Assembly: GCA_002403075.1 (NCBI GenBank)
Contig: DHHB01000084.1
Coordinates: forward strand, 123,653 to 137,997
Direction: 5' to 3'
From: a bacterium UBP1_UBA4783
GTDB lineage: Bacteria > Krumholzibacteriota > Krumholzibacteriia > Krumholzibacteriales > Krumholzibacteriaceae
Length of the DNA: 14,345 nucleotides
The translations under genes and the position numbers were made by a program. Positions 7,239 to 14,345 of the stretch are shown piece after piece (position 1 is the first letter of the stretch; each line of letters starts with the position of its first letter). The notes beneath the pieces are model-generated. The model was not told where the DNA came from and ran no database searches. It worked only from the letters and a program-made list of their open reading frames with translations.

Positions 7239-7259
7239 CCTCCAACTTTTTTATGGAGG
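7239..7259 (+). other. Small hairpin CCTCCA/TGGAGG in the metallopeptidase leader
   Basis: A perfect 6-bp stem (7239-7244 with 7254-7259) encloses a 9-nt loop containing six T residues. It would be in the leader only if transcription starts at the upstream promoter near 7190. The T-run is in the loop, not after the stem, so it is not an intrinsic terminator. Confidence 0.3.
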
Positions 7260-7276
7260 GAGCGGCCGGCATGCTC

Positions 7277-7282
7277 TACAAT
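7277..7282 (+). promoter_or_regulatory. Possible second -10 for the metallopeptidase gene
   Basis: TACAAT lies about 110 nt before the ATG at 7393. The hexamer 17 nt upstream is poor (TGGAGG), so this is only a candidate. Confidence 0.25.
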
Positions 7283-7392
7283 CCTTCACTCGAAACCGGG
7301 GGACGCTCCGGAATCGGACCCCACGCGGCATTTCGCGGTCGATCCCGCCGCCGCGGCACACGCAGAGACCAACCTTCGACAGGGAGCGTACG

Positions 7393-9495
7393 ATGAACGA
7401 GATGAGAATCTTCGCCTGCCTCGCCTTCGCGCTCGTCGCCTTCTGCTCGTCCGGCGCGACGCCGGCGCGCGCGCAATCCGAGCGACCGGTCTGGATGAAT
7501 GCCTCGATCTCGAGGCTCGAGGGGGAGCTCGCCGTGAAGTACGGCGAGCCCGCGCGGGCCGGGGCGCGCCGCGGCATGGAGCAGGTCGCTTCGTTCTGGC
7601 GCGCCGAGGACGGCGACGAGACCGCGTTCGAATCCTTCGTCCGCGCGAACTTCGCGGGCGATACGGCGACGCGGGACGCGATCTTCGAGCGTTTCGAGCG
7701 CATATTCGACAAGCTCGACGGACACATGCACGAGATCGGCATGGAGATGCGGCGCCAGGCCGATCTCGACATCGGGCCGATCCTTCCGGTCGACGAGATC
7801 TTCGCGGGGTATTCCCCCGCGGCGCACCTCGGCGACGATTTCTTCGCGAACAAGATCGCGTTCGTCGCTCTCCTCAACTTCCCGCTCACGACGCTCCAGG
7901 AGCGCATCGCCGGCGGCGAACGGTGGAGCAGGAGGGAATGGGCCGAGGTGCGTCTCGCGCAGCGATTCTCGCGGCGCGTGCCGGCGAGCGTGAACCTCGC
8001 AGCCGCGAAGATATCCGCCGACGCGGAGGCCTACGTCTCGGGCTATAATATCTGGATGCACCACCTGCTCGACGACGCCGGCGCGCGGCTCTTCCCGCCC
8101 GGCATGCGTCTGCTCACGCACTGGAACCTGCGCGACGAGCTCAAGGCGAGCTACCGCGACGCGGAGAACGGTCCGGCGAAGCAGCGCATGATCGTGCGGG
8201 TCATGGAACGGATCATCACGCAGACGATCCCCCGCGCGGTCGTCGACAACCCGGCGGTCGACTGGAATCCGTACACGAACGATGTGCGCCCGGCGGCCGT
8301 GAAGGACGCCGGCGTCGAGCCCGCAGCCGCCCCGACGAACGAGCGCGAGCCCGATACCCGGTACGCGACGCTGCTGTCGACCTTCAAGGCCTCGCGTCTC
8401 GTCGATCCATACTCGCCCACGGCGCCCACGCTCATCGCGCGCCGCTTCGACGAGAGCCGGGAAATCCCCGAGGAGCGCGTTCACGAAATGATGGTGCAGG
8501 TTTGCTCGTCGCCGCTCGCGGCGAAGACGGCGAAGCTCATCGAGCGCAGGCTCGGCCGCGCGCTCGAGCCGTACGACATCTGGTACAGCGGGTTCCGGCC
8601 GGCGAGCGCGAGGAGCGAGGAGGAGCTCGATCGGATCGTCGCGGCGAAGTATCCGACCCCCGAGGCGTTCGAGCGCGACATACCGAACATCCTCGTGAAG
8701 CTCGGGTTCGAGCGCGGTCGCGCGGAGTACATCGCGCGCCACATCGGCGTCGACCCGGCGCGGGGCTCGGGGCACGCCTCCGGCGCCGGCATGAAGGGCG
8801 GCACGGCGCGGCTGCGCACGCGGGTGCGCCCCGGCGGGATGGATTACAAGGGGTTCAACATCGCGATCCACGAGCTCGGCCACAACGTCGAACAGGTTCT
8901 TTCGATCAACGACGTGGACCACACGCTGCTGCAGGGCGTTCCGAACACCGCGTTCACCGAGGCGTTCGCGTTCCTCTTCCAGGCGCGCGATCTCGCGCTT
9001 CTCGATCTTCCGGTCGCCTCCGACGAAACGGCGGAGGCGATGAGGGCGCTGAACGATTTCTGGGGAACGTACGAGATCGCCGGCGTGGCCCTCGTGGACA
9101 TGGCGGTGTGGCACTGGATGTACGATCATCCGGAGGCGTCGCCGGCCGAGCTCAAGGACGCCGTCATCGGCATCGCGAAGGACGTGTGGAACCGCTACTA
9201 CGCGCCCGTCTTCAAGAAGAAGGACGTCATCCTGCTCGCCGTCTATTCCCACATGATCGACTCCTACCTCTACCTGCCCGACTATCCGATGGGGCATCTC
9301 ATGTCGGTGCAGATCGAGAAGAAGGTCAAGGAGGCGGGCTCGATCGGACCGGAGTTCGAGCGGATGGCGACGTTCGGCAGCGTGCTGCCGGATCTCTGGA
9401 TGAAGAACGCGACGGGCTCGCGCGTCGGGGCGGAGGCGCTCCTCGCCGAGACGGCCGAGGCGCTCGAGATCCTCGGGAAGAAAGCTGGGCGGTAG
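7393..9495 (+). CDS. Exported zinc metallopeptidase, HExxH type, M3-like
   Basis: This 700-residue protein has a signal peptide (hydrophobic core about 6-20, cleavage after the ARA at 25-27), so it acts outside the cytoplasm. The zinc site is clear: IHELGHNVEQ places H493, E494 and H497, and TAFTEAFAF gives E523, 30 residues after the first His. That matches the His-His-Glu ligand spacing of gluzincins such as thimet oligopeptidase. The N-terminal 480 residues are mostly helical in character, as in M3 and related M2/M32 peptidases, which cleave short peptides inside a channel. Sequence around the site is divergent from the standard oligopeptidases, so the subfamily is uncertain. The start has AGGGAG 6 nt upstream; a second Met at residue 4 is possible. 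It is transcribed away from the surface-protein operon, and a functional link to it is speculative. Confidence 0.78.
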   Translation: MNEMRIFACLAFALVAFCSSGATPARAQSERPVWMNASISRLEGELAVKYGEPARAGARRGMEQVASFWRAEDGDETAFESFVRANFAGDTATRDAIFERFERIFDKLDGHMHEIGMEMRRQADLDIGPILPVDEIFAGYSPAAHLGDDFFANKIAFVALLNFPLTTLQERIAGGERWSRREWAEVRLAQRFSRRVPASVNLAAAKISADAEAYVSGYNIWMHHLLDDAGARLFPPGMRLLTHWNLRDELKASYRDAENGPAKQRMIVRVMERIITQTIPRAVVDNPAVDWNPYTNDVRPAAVKDAGVEPAAAPTNEREPDTRYATLLSTFKASRLVDPYSPTAPTLIARRFDESREIPEERVHEMMVQVCSSPLAAKTAKLIERRLGRALEPYDIWYSGFRPASARSEEELDRIVAAKYPTPEAFERDIPNILVKLGFERGRAEYIARHIGVDPARGSGHASGAGMKGGTARLRTRVRPGGMDYKGFNIAIHELGHNVEQVLSINDVDHTLLQGVPNTAFTEAFAFLFQARDLALLDLPVASDETAEAMRALNDFWGTYEIAGVALVDMAVWHWMYDHPEASPAELKDAVIGIAKDVWNRYYAPVFKKKDVILLAVYSHMIDSYLYLPDYPMGHLMSVQIEKKVKEAGSIGPEFERMATFGSVLPDLWMKNATGSRVGAEALLAETAEALEILGKKAGR

Positions 9496-9514
9496 GGTCA
9501 GGGGAAAATGTCGT

Positions 9515-9544
9515 TTGACCGCCGCGCGGCCTCGATGCTAGCTT
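9515..9544 (+). promoter_or_regulatory. Sigma70-like promoter of the threonine catabolic operon
   Basis: TTGACC (9515-9520) and TAGCTT (9539-9544) are 18 nt apart in the 139-nt gap after the peptidase gene. The start would be near 9551, giving a leader of about 85 nt. A 5-bp inverted repeat, GGTCA (9496-9500) and TGACC (9516-9520), overlaps the -35, but it is too short to call an operator. Confidence 0.5.
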
Positions 9545-9551
9545 ACAGCGT

Positions 9552-9589
9552 CCGCGGGCGGGCGTCAGTCCGGCCACGGTCCGCCGCGG
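9552..9589 (+). other. GC-rich hairpin in the tdh leader
   Basis: CCGCGGGCGG (9552-9561) can pair with CCGCCGCGG (9581-9589) as a nine-pair stem with one bulged G and a 19-nt loop. There is no U-tract after it. It may influence the leader RNA, or it may be chance in GC-rich DNA. Confidence 0.3.
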
Positions 9590-9634
9590 GATGACAGGAG
9601 CCGGGCATAACCTTCGGCGCGGAACAGGGAGCGT

Positions 9635-10603
9635 ATGAAGATCAGCAGAAGAGTACTCGTCACGGGCGCCCTCGGACAGATCGGCTCGGAGCTTACCACG
9701 GCGCTCTGCGAGCGCTACGGCTATGACAACGTCGTCGCGACGGACGTGAAGGAGGACGCCGGCCTCTTCGGCGGGCGCGTGGCATTCGAGCTGCTCGACG
9801 TGTTGAAACCCGAGCAGATCGACGCGGCGCTCGCGAAACACCGCGTCGATACCGTCTACCACCTCGCCGCGGTGCTCTCCGCGATCGCCGAGATGGCGCC
9901 TCTCAAGGCGTGGCACATCAACATGGACGGCTTGTTCTATGTGCTCGAGGCGGCGCGCACGCACCGGTGCGGGGTCTTTTTCCCGAGCTCGATCGGCGCG
10001 TTCGGCCCGACGACGCCGCTCGACAACACCCCGCAGGACACGATCCAGCGCCCGAACACGATGTACGGCGTATCGAAGGTCGCCGGCGAGCTTCTCTGCG
10101 ACTACTTCTTCAAGCGCTACGGCGTCGACACGCGCGGCGTCCGTTTTCCGGGCATCATATCGAACGTGACGCCGCCCGGCGGCGGAACGACCGATTACGC
10201 GGTGACGATCTTCTACGAGGCGATCAAGCGGAAACGGTACACGTGCATCCTGCGGGGGGACACCTCCCTCGACATGATGTACATGCCGGACGCGATCAAA
10301 GCGGCGATCATGGTCATGGAGGCGGATCCGGCGCGACTGCGCCACCGGAACTCGTTCAACGTGACCGCGATGCATTTCACGCCCGAGGTGCTCGCCGCCG
10401 AAATCCGGAAGCATATTCCGGATTTCGTCATGGACTACAAGGTGGACGAGATGCGGCAGGCCATCGCCGATTCGTGGCCGAACTGGATGGACGACGGCGC
10501 GGCCCGCGAGGAATGGGATTGGAGACCGGACTACGATCTGCCGCGCATGACGGCGGACATGATCGCGGCGCTGAAAAAGAGACACGAGACGGTCGCGCTC
10601 TGA
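9635..10603 (+). CDS. tdh: L-threonine 3-dehydrogenase, SDR type (NAD-dependent)
   Basis: The enzyme oxidises L-threonine to 2-amino-3-ketobutyrate with NAD+ in the cytoplasm. The 322-residue length fits the extended short-chain dehydrogenase/epimerase-like TDH family rather than the zinc-dependent medium-chain TDH of E. coli. Visible features are the Rossmann motif G11-x2-G14-x2-G17, D37 at the end of the second strand (NAD preference), S118/S119, and the catalytic pair Y144 and K148 in MYGVSKVAGEL. The C-terminal WPNWMDDGAAREEWDWRPDY segment is very characteristic of SDR-type TDH. The start has AGGGAG just upstream of the ATG. Glycine C-acetyltransferase, which consumes the unstable product, follows 42 nt downstream. 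That pairing makes the assignment firm. Confidence 0.93.
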   Translation: MKISRRVLVTGALGQIGSELTTALCERYGYDNVVATDVKEDAGLFGGRVAFELLDVLKPEQIDAALAKHRVDTVYHLAAVLSAIAEMAPLKAWHINMDGLFYVLEAARTHRCGVFFPSSIGAFGPTTPLDNTPQDTIQRPNTMYGVSKVAGELLCDYFFKRYGVDTRGVRFPGIISNVTPPGGGTTDYAVTIFYEAIKRKRYTCILRGDTSLDMMYMPDAIKAAIMVMEADPARLRHRNSFNVTAMHFTPEVLAAEIRKHIPDFVMDYKVDEMRQAIADSWPNWMDDGAAREEWDWRPDYDLPRMTADMIAALKKRHETVAL

Positions 10604-10645
10604 GGCGCGGCCGCCGCGGCAACGACGATAGAAGGAGTGGGGAGC

Positions 10646-11845
10646 ATGTATCAGTCGACCCTTCGGCAGGATCTCGAAAAGACGCTCGCGGAGATCAAGA
10701 ACGCGGGGCTGTACAAGATCGAGCGCGTTATCGTCACCGAGCAACGCCCGGAGATCAAGGTCGAGACCGGACAAGAAGTGCTCAATTTCTGCGCGAACAA
10801 TTACCTCGGTCTCGCGAACAACCGGGAGCTCGTCGACGCCGCCTGCGAGGCGATGCGGACGCGCGGATTCGGCCTCTCGTCGGTGCGCTTCATCTGCGGA
10901 ACGCAGGACCTGCACAAGAAGCTCGAGCGCGCGATCGCCGAGTTCTTCGAGACGGACGACGCCATCCTCTACTCCTCCTGCTTCGACGCGAACGGGGGGC
11001 TCTTCGAAGTGGTTCTCGGCGAGGAGGACGCCGTCATAAGCGACGCCCTGAACCACGCCTCCATCATCGACGGGATCCGGCTCTGCAAGGCCAAGCGCTT
11101 CCGCTACGAGAACAACGACATGAGCGATCTGCGCGCGAAGCTCGACGAGGCGAAGGCGGCGGGCGCCCGGCGCATCATGATCGCGACGGACGGCGTCTTC
11201 TCGATGGACGGGATCGTCGCGAAGGTCGACGAAATCTGCGACGTCGCCGAGCGGTACGGCGCGATCGTCATGGTCGACGATTCGCACGCGACCGGCTTCT
11301 TCGGCCCGACGGGCCGCGGGGCCGTCGAGCACTGCGGCGCGCTCGGAAGAGTCGACATCATCACGTCGACGCTCGGCAAGGCGCTCGGCGGCGCCTCCGG
11401 CGGCTTCACCACCGGGCGGCGCGAAATCATCGATCTCCTGCGGCAGCGGTCGCGCCCGTATTTGTTCTCGAATACGCTCGCGCCGGCGCTCACGGCCGCC
11501 TCCATCAAGGCGCTCGAGCTCCTCTCGACGACGGGCGAGCTCCGCGATCGACTGCGCGAAAACACCGCGTACTTCCGCTCCGCGATGACCGCGGCGGGGT
11601 TCGACATCATCCCGAGCGAGCATCCGATCGTCCCCGTCATGCTGGGGGACGCGAAGCTCGCGCAGACGATGGCGGCCGGGATGCTGGAGGAGGGGATCTA
11701 CGTGATCGGCTTCTTCTATCCGGTCGTGCCGAAGGGGGCGGCGCGCATACGCGTGCAGGTGTCGGCGGCGCATACGCGCGAGCACCTCGACCGGGCGATC
11801 GGCGCCTTCACGAAGGTCGGACGCGGGCTCGGCGTCATCCGGTGA
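10646..11845 (+). CDS. kbl: Glycine C-acetyltransferase (2-amino-3-ketobutyrate CoA ligase)
   Basis: This PLP enzyme cleaves 2-amino-3-ketobutyrate with CoA to glycine and acetyl-CoA, the second step of threonine breakdown. The 399-residue length is close to the 398 of E. coli Kbl. K245 in STLGKALGG is the Schiff-base lysine, D211 and H214 in VDDSHATG contact the cofactor, and H137 stacks on the PLP ring; the positions are offset by one from E. coli. The NFCANNYLGLA motif near residues 47-57 is standard for alpha-oxoamine synthases. The paralogues KAS (BioF) and ALA synthase are alternatives by fold, but the adjacent tdh decides. The ATG at 10646 is preferred over a GTG at 10637 because AAGGAG lies 8 nt before it. 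Confidence 0.95.
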   Translation: MYQSTLRQDLEKTLAEIKNAGLYKIERVIVTEQRPEIKVETGQEVLNFCANNYLGLANNRELVDAACEAMRTRGFGLSSVRFICGTQDLHKKLERAIAEFFETDDAILYSSCFDANGGLFEVVLGEEDAVISDALNHASIIDGIRLCKAKRFRYENNDMSDLRAKLDEAKAAGARRIMIATDGVFSMDGIVAKVDEICDVAERYGAIVMVDDSHATGFFGPTGRGAVEHCGALGRVDIITSTLGKALGGASGGFTTGRREIIDLLRQRSRPYLFSNTLAPALTAASIKALELLSTTGELRDRLRENTAYFRSAMTAAGFDIIPSEHPIVPVMLGDAKLAQTMAAGMLEEGIYVIGFFYPVVPKGAARIRVQVSAAHTREHLDRAIGAFTKVGRGLGVIR

Positions 11846-11880
11846 GCCCGCGGCGGGGAGAGTTCGGGAGCCGAAATATC

Positions 11881-11910
11881 TTGACAGCCGGGGTGCTTTA
11901 ACCTTATTTA
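11881..11910 (+). promoter_or_regulatory. Sigma70-like promoter of the pyrophosphatase gene
   Basis: A perfect -35 TTGACA (11881-11886) is followed after 18 nt by TATTTA (11905-11910), or after 17 nt by TTATTT. The surrounding DNA is much more AT-rich than the flanking genes. Transcription would start near 11917, placing the 11934-11959 hairpin in the 5' leader. Confidence 0.55.
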
Positions 11911-11933
11911 ATCGCAATTTGTTACGTCGGATT

Positions 11934-11959
11934 CGCGGCGCGCGGAACCGCGCGCCGCG
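11934..11959. other. Perfect 12-bp GC palindrome in the hppA leader
   Basis: CGCGGCGCGCGG (11934-11945) and CCGCGCGCCGCG (11948-11959) pair perfectly around an AA. In RNA the innermost two pairs would open, leaving about 10 GC pairs with a GGAACC loop. It ends about 12 nt before the GGGAGG ribosome binding site of the ATG at 11984. No U-tract follows, so it is not a standard terminator. It could affect initiation or RNA stability, or be a protein-binding palindrome. Confidence 0.5.
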
Positions 11960-11983
11960 GCGGCATTGCGCAGGGAGGATGGC

Positions 11984-13960
11984 ATGCAGATCGAACTGCT
12001 CGAACGGCTGACCGGTCTCATTCCGTGGCTCGGCGTCCTCGGGATAATTATCGCGGTGCTCACCTATTTTTCGATCATGAAGAAACCCGCCGGAAACGAG
12101 CTCATGAGAAAGCTCAGCGACCGGGTGCATCACGGGGCGTTCGTGTTTCTCAGACGCGAGTATTCGATCATCTCGGTGTTCATCGCGGTCGTGTTCGCGG
12201 CGCTCGCGATCCTGCTCGGCATATGGACTGCGGTCGCGTTCCTCGCCGGGGCGCTCTGCTCGATGGGAGCCGGGCTCCTCGGCATGGAGGCGGCGACGAG
12301 GAGCAACGCGCGCACGGCGCAGGGCGCGATCGACGGCGGCGTGGCCCGGGCGCTCCTCATCGCGTTCCGAGGCGGATCGGTGATGGGGCTCAGCGTCGCC
12401 GCTCTCGGCGTCGTCGGGCTCGGCTTCTTCTTCGTCTTCACGAGGAATCCAATCATCATCAACGGATTCGCCATGGGCGCGAGCTCGATCGCGCTCTTCG
12501 CCCGCGTCGGCGGCGGTATCTACACGAAGAGCGCGGACGTCGGCGCCGATCTCGTGGGCAAAGTCGAAGCGGGGATCCCGGAGGACGACCCGCGCAACCC
12601 CGGTGTCATCGCCGACAACGTAGGAGACAACGTGGGGGATACGGCGGGCATGGGGGCGGACCTTTTCGAAAGCTACGTCGGCAGCGTCGTCGCGACGATG
12701 GCGATCGGCGCGACGATGGTCGATCCGATCCGCTGGATGTCCTTGCCGCTCGCGCTCATCGCCCTGGGGCTCGTGGGATCCTTCGTCGGCATCTCCTCGA
12801 TAGAGGTCCTCAAGAAACTCGATCCCGCGGCCGCGCTTCGGTACGCCACCTACGTCGCGGGCGCGGTCTTCATCGCGGGCGCCTTCTTCCTGACGCGGGC
12901 GATCCTCGGCGAGATCGGCCCCTTCTGGGCGGCGCTCGCCGGTATCGTCGGCGGTCTTCTCATCGGCGCCGAGAGCGAGTATTTCACCTCCGGGCCGCCC
13001 GTGCAGACGGTCGCCCGCGCGAGCGAGACGGGCCCTGCGACGACCATCATCACGGGGCTCGCCGTCGGGTTCGAGAGCGTCATCCTCCCGATCATCACGC
13101 TGTGCGCGGCGATCTTCGTCGCGTACGAGACGAGCGGCCTCTACGGCATCGCGATATCGGCGGTGGGGATGCTCTCGACGATCGGCGTCGTCATGTCGAC
13201 CGATTCCTACGGCCCGATAGCCGACAACGCGGGGGGCATCGCCGAGATGTCCCACGCTGGCAAGGAGATCCGCGCCATCACGGACAAGCTCGATTCGCTC
13301 GGCAACACCACCGCCGCGATCGGCAAGGGGTTCGCGATCGGTTCGGCGGCGCTCACCGCGCTCGGCCTTTTCAGCGCGTATCAGCACACCGTGAAGATCG
13401 ATTCCATCAACCTGGCGTCGGCGACGACCGTGATCGGTCTCTTCCTCGGCGCGACGATGCCCTTCGTCATCGCCTCGATGACGATGAAGGGCGTGGGCAA
13501 GGCGGCGAACAAGATGGTGATCGAGATACGGCGCCAGTTCCGCGAGATCGCCGGTCTCATGGAAGGCACGGGGGAGCCCGATACGGGGCGCTGCGTCGAC
13601 ATCGTGACGAAGAACGCCCTGCGGGAGATGATCCTCCCCGGCATGCTCGCCGTCGTCATGCCGCTGGTCGTCGGGTTCCTGCTCGGCCCCGAGGCGCTCG
13701 GCGGGTTCCTCGCCGGGGCGACGGTGACGGGCGTACTGCTCGGCATCTTCATGGCGAACGTCGGCGGAACGTGGGACAACAGCAAGAAGTGGATCGAGGC
13801 GGGGAACCTCGGCGGCAAGGGAACGCCGGTTCACGCCGCCGCTATCGTCGGCGACACGGTGGGGGATCCGTTCAAGGACACCGCCGGTCCGAGCATGAAC
13901 ATCCTCATCAAGCTCATGGCGGTCGTGGCGCTCGTCTTTGCGCCGCTCTTCATCAGATAG
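11984..13960 (+). CDS. hppA: Membrane-bound ion-pumping pyrophosphatase, K+-dependent, probably Na+-translocating
   Basis: This integral membrane enzyme hydrolyses pyrophosphate and uses the energy to pump H+ or Na+ across the cytoplasmic membrane. The 658-residue protein has many hydrophobic segments. The substrate site is intact: D185-VGADLVGKVEAGIPEDD, the DNVGDNVGDTAGMGADLFESY run (211-231), TDSYGPIADNAGGIAEM (406-422) and VGDTVGDPFKDTAGPS (622-637). A444 and G447 in GNTTAAIGKGF mark the K+-dependent type; K+-independent enzymes have Lys and Thr at these positions. In helix 6, D226 is followed by E229, with Gly at 233. Glu at the earlier position is the pattern of Na+-pumping members, whereas plant H+ pumps carry it one turn later. 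Some K+-dependent H+ pumps share the pattern, so ion choice is tentative. The start at 11984 has GGGAGG 5 nt upstream. Confidence 0.95.
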   Translation: MQIELLERLTGLIPWLGVLGIIIAVLTYFSIMKKPAGNELMRKLSDRVHHGAFVFLRREYSIISVFIAVVFAALAILLGIWTAVAFLAGALCSMGAGLLGMEAATRSNARTAQGAIDGGVARALLIAFRGGSVMGLSVAALGVVGLGFFFVFTRNPIIINGFAMGASSIALFARVGGGIYTKSADVGADLVGKVEAGIPEDDPRNPGVIADNVGDNVGDTAGMGADLFESYVGSVVATMAIGATMVDPIRWMSLPLALIALGLVGSFVGISSIEVLKKLDPAAALRYATYVAGAVFIAGAFFLTRAILGEIGPFWAALAGIVGGLLIGAESEYFTSGPPVQTVARASETGPATTIITGLAVGFESVILPIITLCAAIFVAYETSGLYGIAISAVGMLSTIGVVMSTDSYGPIADNAGGIAEMSHAGKEIRAITDKLDSLGNTTAAIGKGFAIGSAALTALGLFSAYQHTVKIDSINLASATTVIGLFLGATMPFVIASMTMKGVGKAANKMVIEIRRQFREIAGLMEGTGEPDTGRCVDIVTKNALREMILPGMLAVVMPLVVGFLLGPEALGGFLAGATVTGVLLGIFMANVGGTWDNSKKWIEAGNLGGKGTPVHAAAIVGDTVGDPFKDTAGPSMNILIKLMAVVALVFAPLFIR

Positions 13961-13971
13961 GGAGGTCGGGA

Positions 13972-14345
13972 ATGAAAGGTATCGCAACGTTCGCAGCCGT
14001 CGCGGCGCTTCTGCTCGCGGCGGCGGCCGCTTTCGCCGGAGAAACCGCTGGAAAGAAGGAATGTTCCCTCTGCGGGTATCTCGTCGACGAGGGCGAGGCT
14101 CTTTCGGCTCGATACGAGGGAGCGACCTATCACTTCTGCAGCGCCGGCTGCAAAGCCTACTTCGACAAGGATCCGAAGGGCGTGGCGGCGGGGATGGATT
14201 ACGACCCCGTCTGCGGCATGACGGTGAACAAGGCGAAGGCGGTCTCGGCGGTTCACAACGGCCGCCGCGTGTACTTCTGCGCCGAGGCGTGCAAGGAGAA
14301 GTACTTCGCGAACCCCGATGAGTACGAGGTGAACTACGATTTCGT
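13972..14345 (+). CDS. Exported double YHS/TRASH-domain metal-binding protein (3' end cut by window)
   Basis: The reading frame is open from ATG 13972 to the window end, with 124 whole codons and no stop. A signal peptide (MKGIATFAAVAALLLAAAAAF, about residues 1-22) leads into two similar modules. Module one has C31 and C34, then C56 and C60 (YHFCSAGC). Module two has C81 in DPVCGM, then C103 and C107 (YFCAEACKEKYF). Both modules share the C-x21-C-x3-C layout of YHS/TRASH heavy-metal-binding domains, which bind copper or other soft metals. GGGAGGT lies just before the start, and the stop of hppA is 11 nt upstream, so the two are probably co-transcribed. The location would be periplasmic or surface. 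Whether more domains follow cannot be seen. Confidence 0.85.
   Translation, partial: MKGIATFAAVAALLLAAAAAFAGETAGKKECSLCGYLVDEGEALSARYEGATYHFCSAGCKAYFDKDPKGVAAGMDYDPVCGMTVNKAKAVSAVHNGRRVYFCAEACKEKYFANPDEYEVNYDF

Noticed and set aside
7276..9297. A 673-codon minus-strand frame opposite the metallopeptidase
   Set aside because: Antisense shadow of a gene with intact zinc motif and signal peptide; composition is biased and no domain is visible.
9496..9520. GGTCA/TGACC inverted repeat after the peptidase gene
   Set aside because: Five-base arms are expected by chance; the right arm overlaps the -35 of the tdh promoter, which explains it.
11863..11875. TTCGG-GAG-CCGAA hairpin after kbl as a terminator
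   Set aside because: The stem is only 5 bp and is followed by ATATCTTG, not a U-run.
9326..13987. A 1553-codon open frame on the minus strand opposite tdh, kbl and hppA
   Set aside because: It is antisense to three confidently identified genes, consists of Arg/Asp/Glu/His-rich sequence without domains, and crosses their promoters. High third-position GC in the real genes removes stop codons from this antisense frame.

Overview
The window is GC-rich bacterial DNA with high GC at third codon positions. Two exported proteins end in an FlgD/type A sorting-like domain with a PNPFNPST or PNPTNPA signature. That tail is common in uncultivated or rarely cultivated FCB-type lineages (Eisenbacteria, Krumholzibacteriota, Latescibacterota and relatives), so the host is probably one of these. 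This is an inference from protein style, not a phylogenetic placement.

Left part, minus strand. A low-GC gene for a small putative lipoprotein (127-732) has its own sigma70-like promoter carrying a perfect 10-bp inverted repeat. Next is a tightly spaced four-gene minus-strand operon (7111 down to 887), all with signal peptides: (a) an 885-residue protein with a 55-residue repeat array, Fn3-like domains and a sorting tail; (b) a 669-residue phage-tail-fibre-like surface protein with a Peptidase_G2-like DYAEW domain; (c) a 325-residue YD/RHS-like protein with a near-exact 26-residue period; (d) a 176-residue protein that is mostly a sorting tail. Gaps are 27, 14 and 7 nt. Together they look like a co-expressed cell-surface or secreted assembly, and this is the best candidate for an undescribed system here.

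Right part, plus strand. Divergent from that operon, across a 281-bp region with a palindromic -10 (TATAATTATA), lies an exported HExxH metallopeptidase related to M3 (7393-9495). Then come an SDR-type L-threonine 3-dehydrogenase and glycine C-acetyltransferase (9635-11845), which together convert threonine to glycine plus acetyl-CoA. After a promoter and a striking 12-bp GC hairpin comes a membrane-bound pyrophosphatase (11984-13960), predicted K+-dependent and probably Na+-pumping. It is followed after 11 nt by an exported protein with two YHS/TRASH-like metal-binding modules, cut off by the right edge.

No tRNA, rRNA, CRISPR array, transposase or convincing intrinsic terminator was seen. 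Gaps over 100 bp (745-886, 7112-7392, 9496-9634, 11846-11983) are described under their regulatory features. Bases 1-126 hold nothing I can assign.
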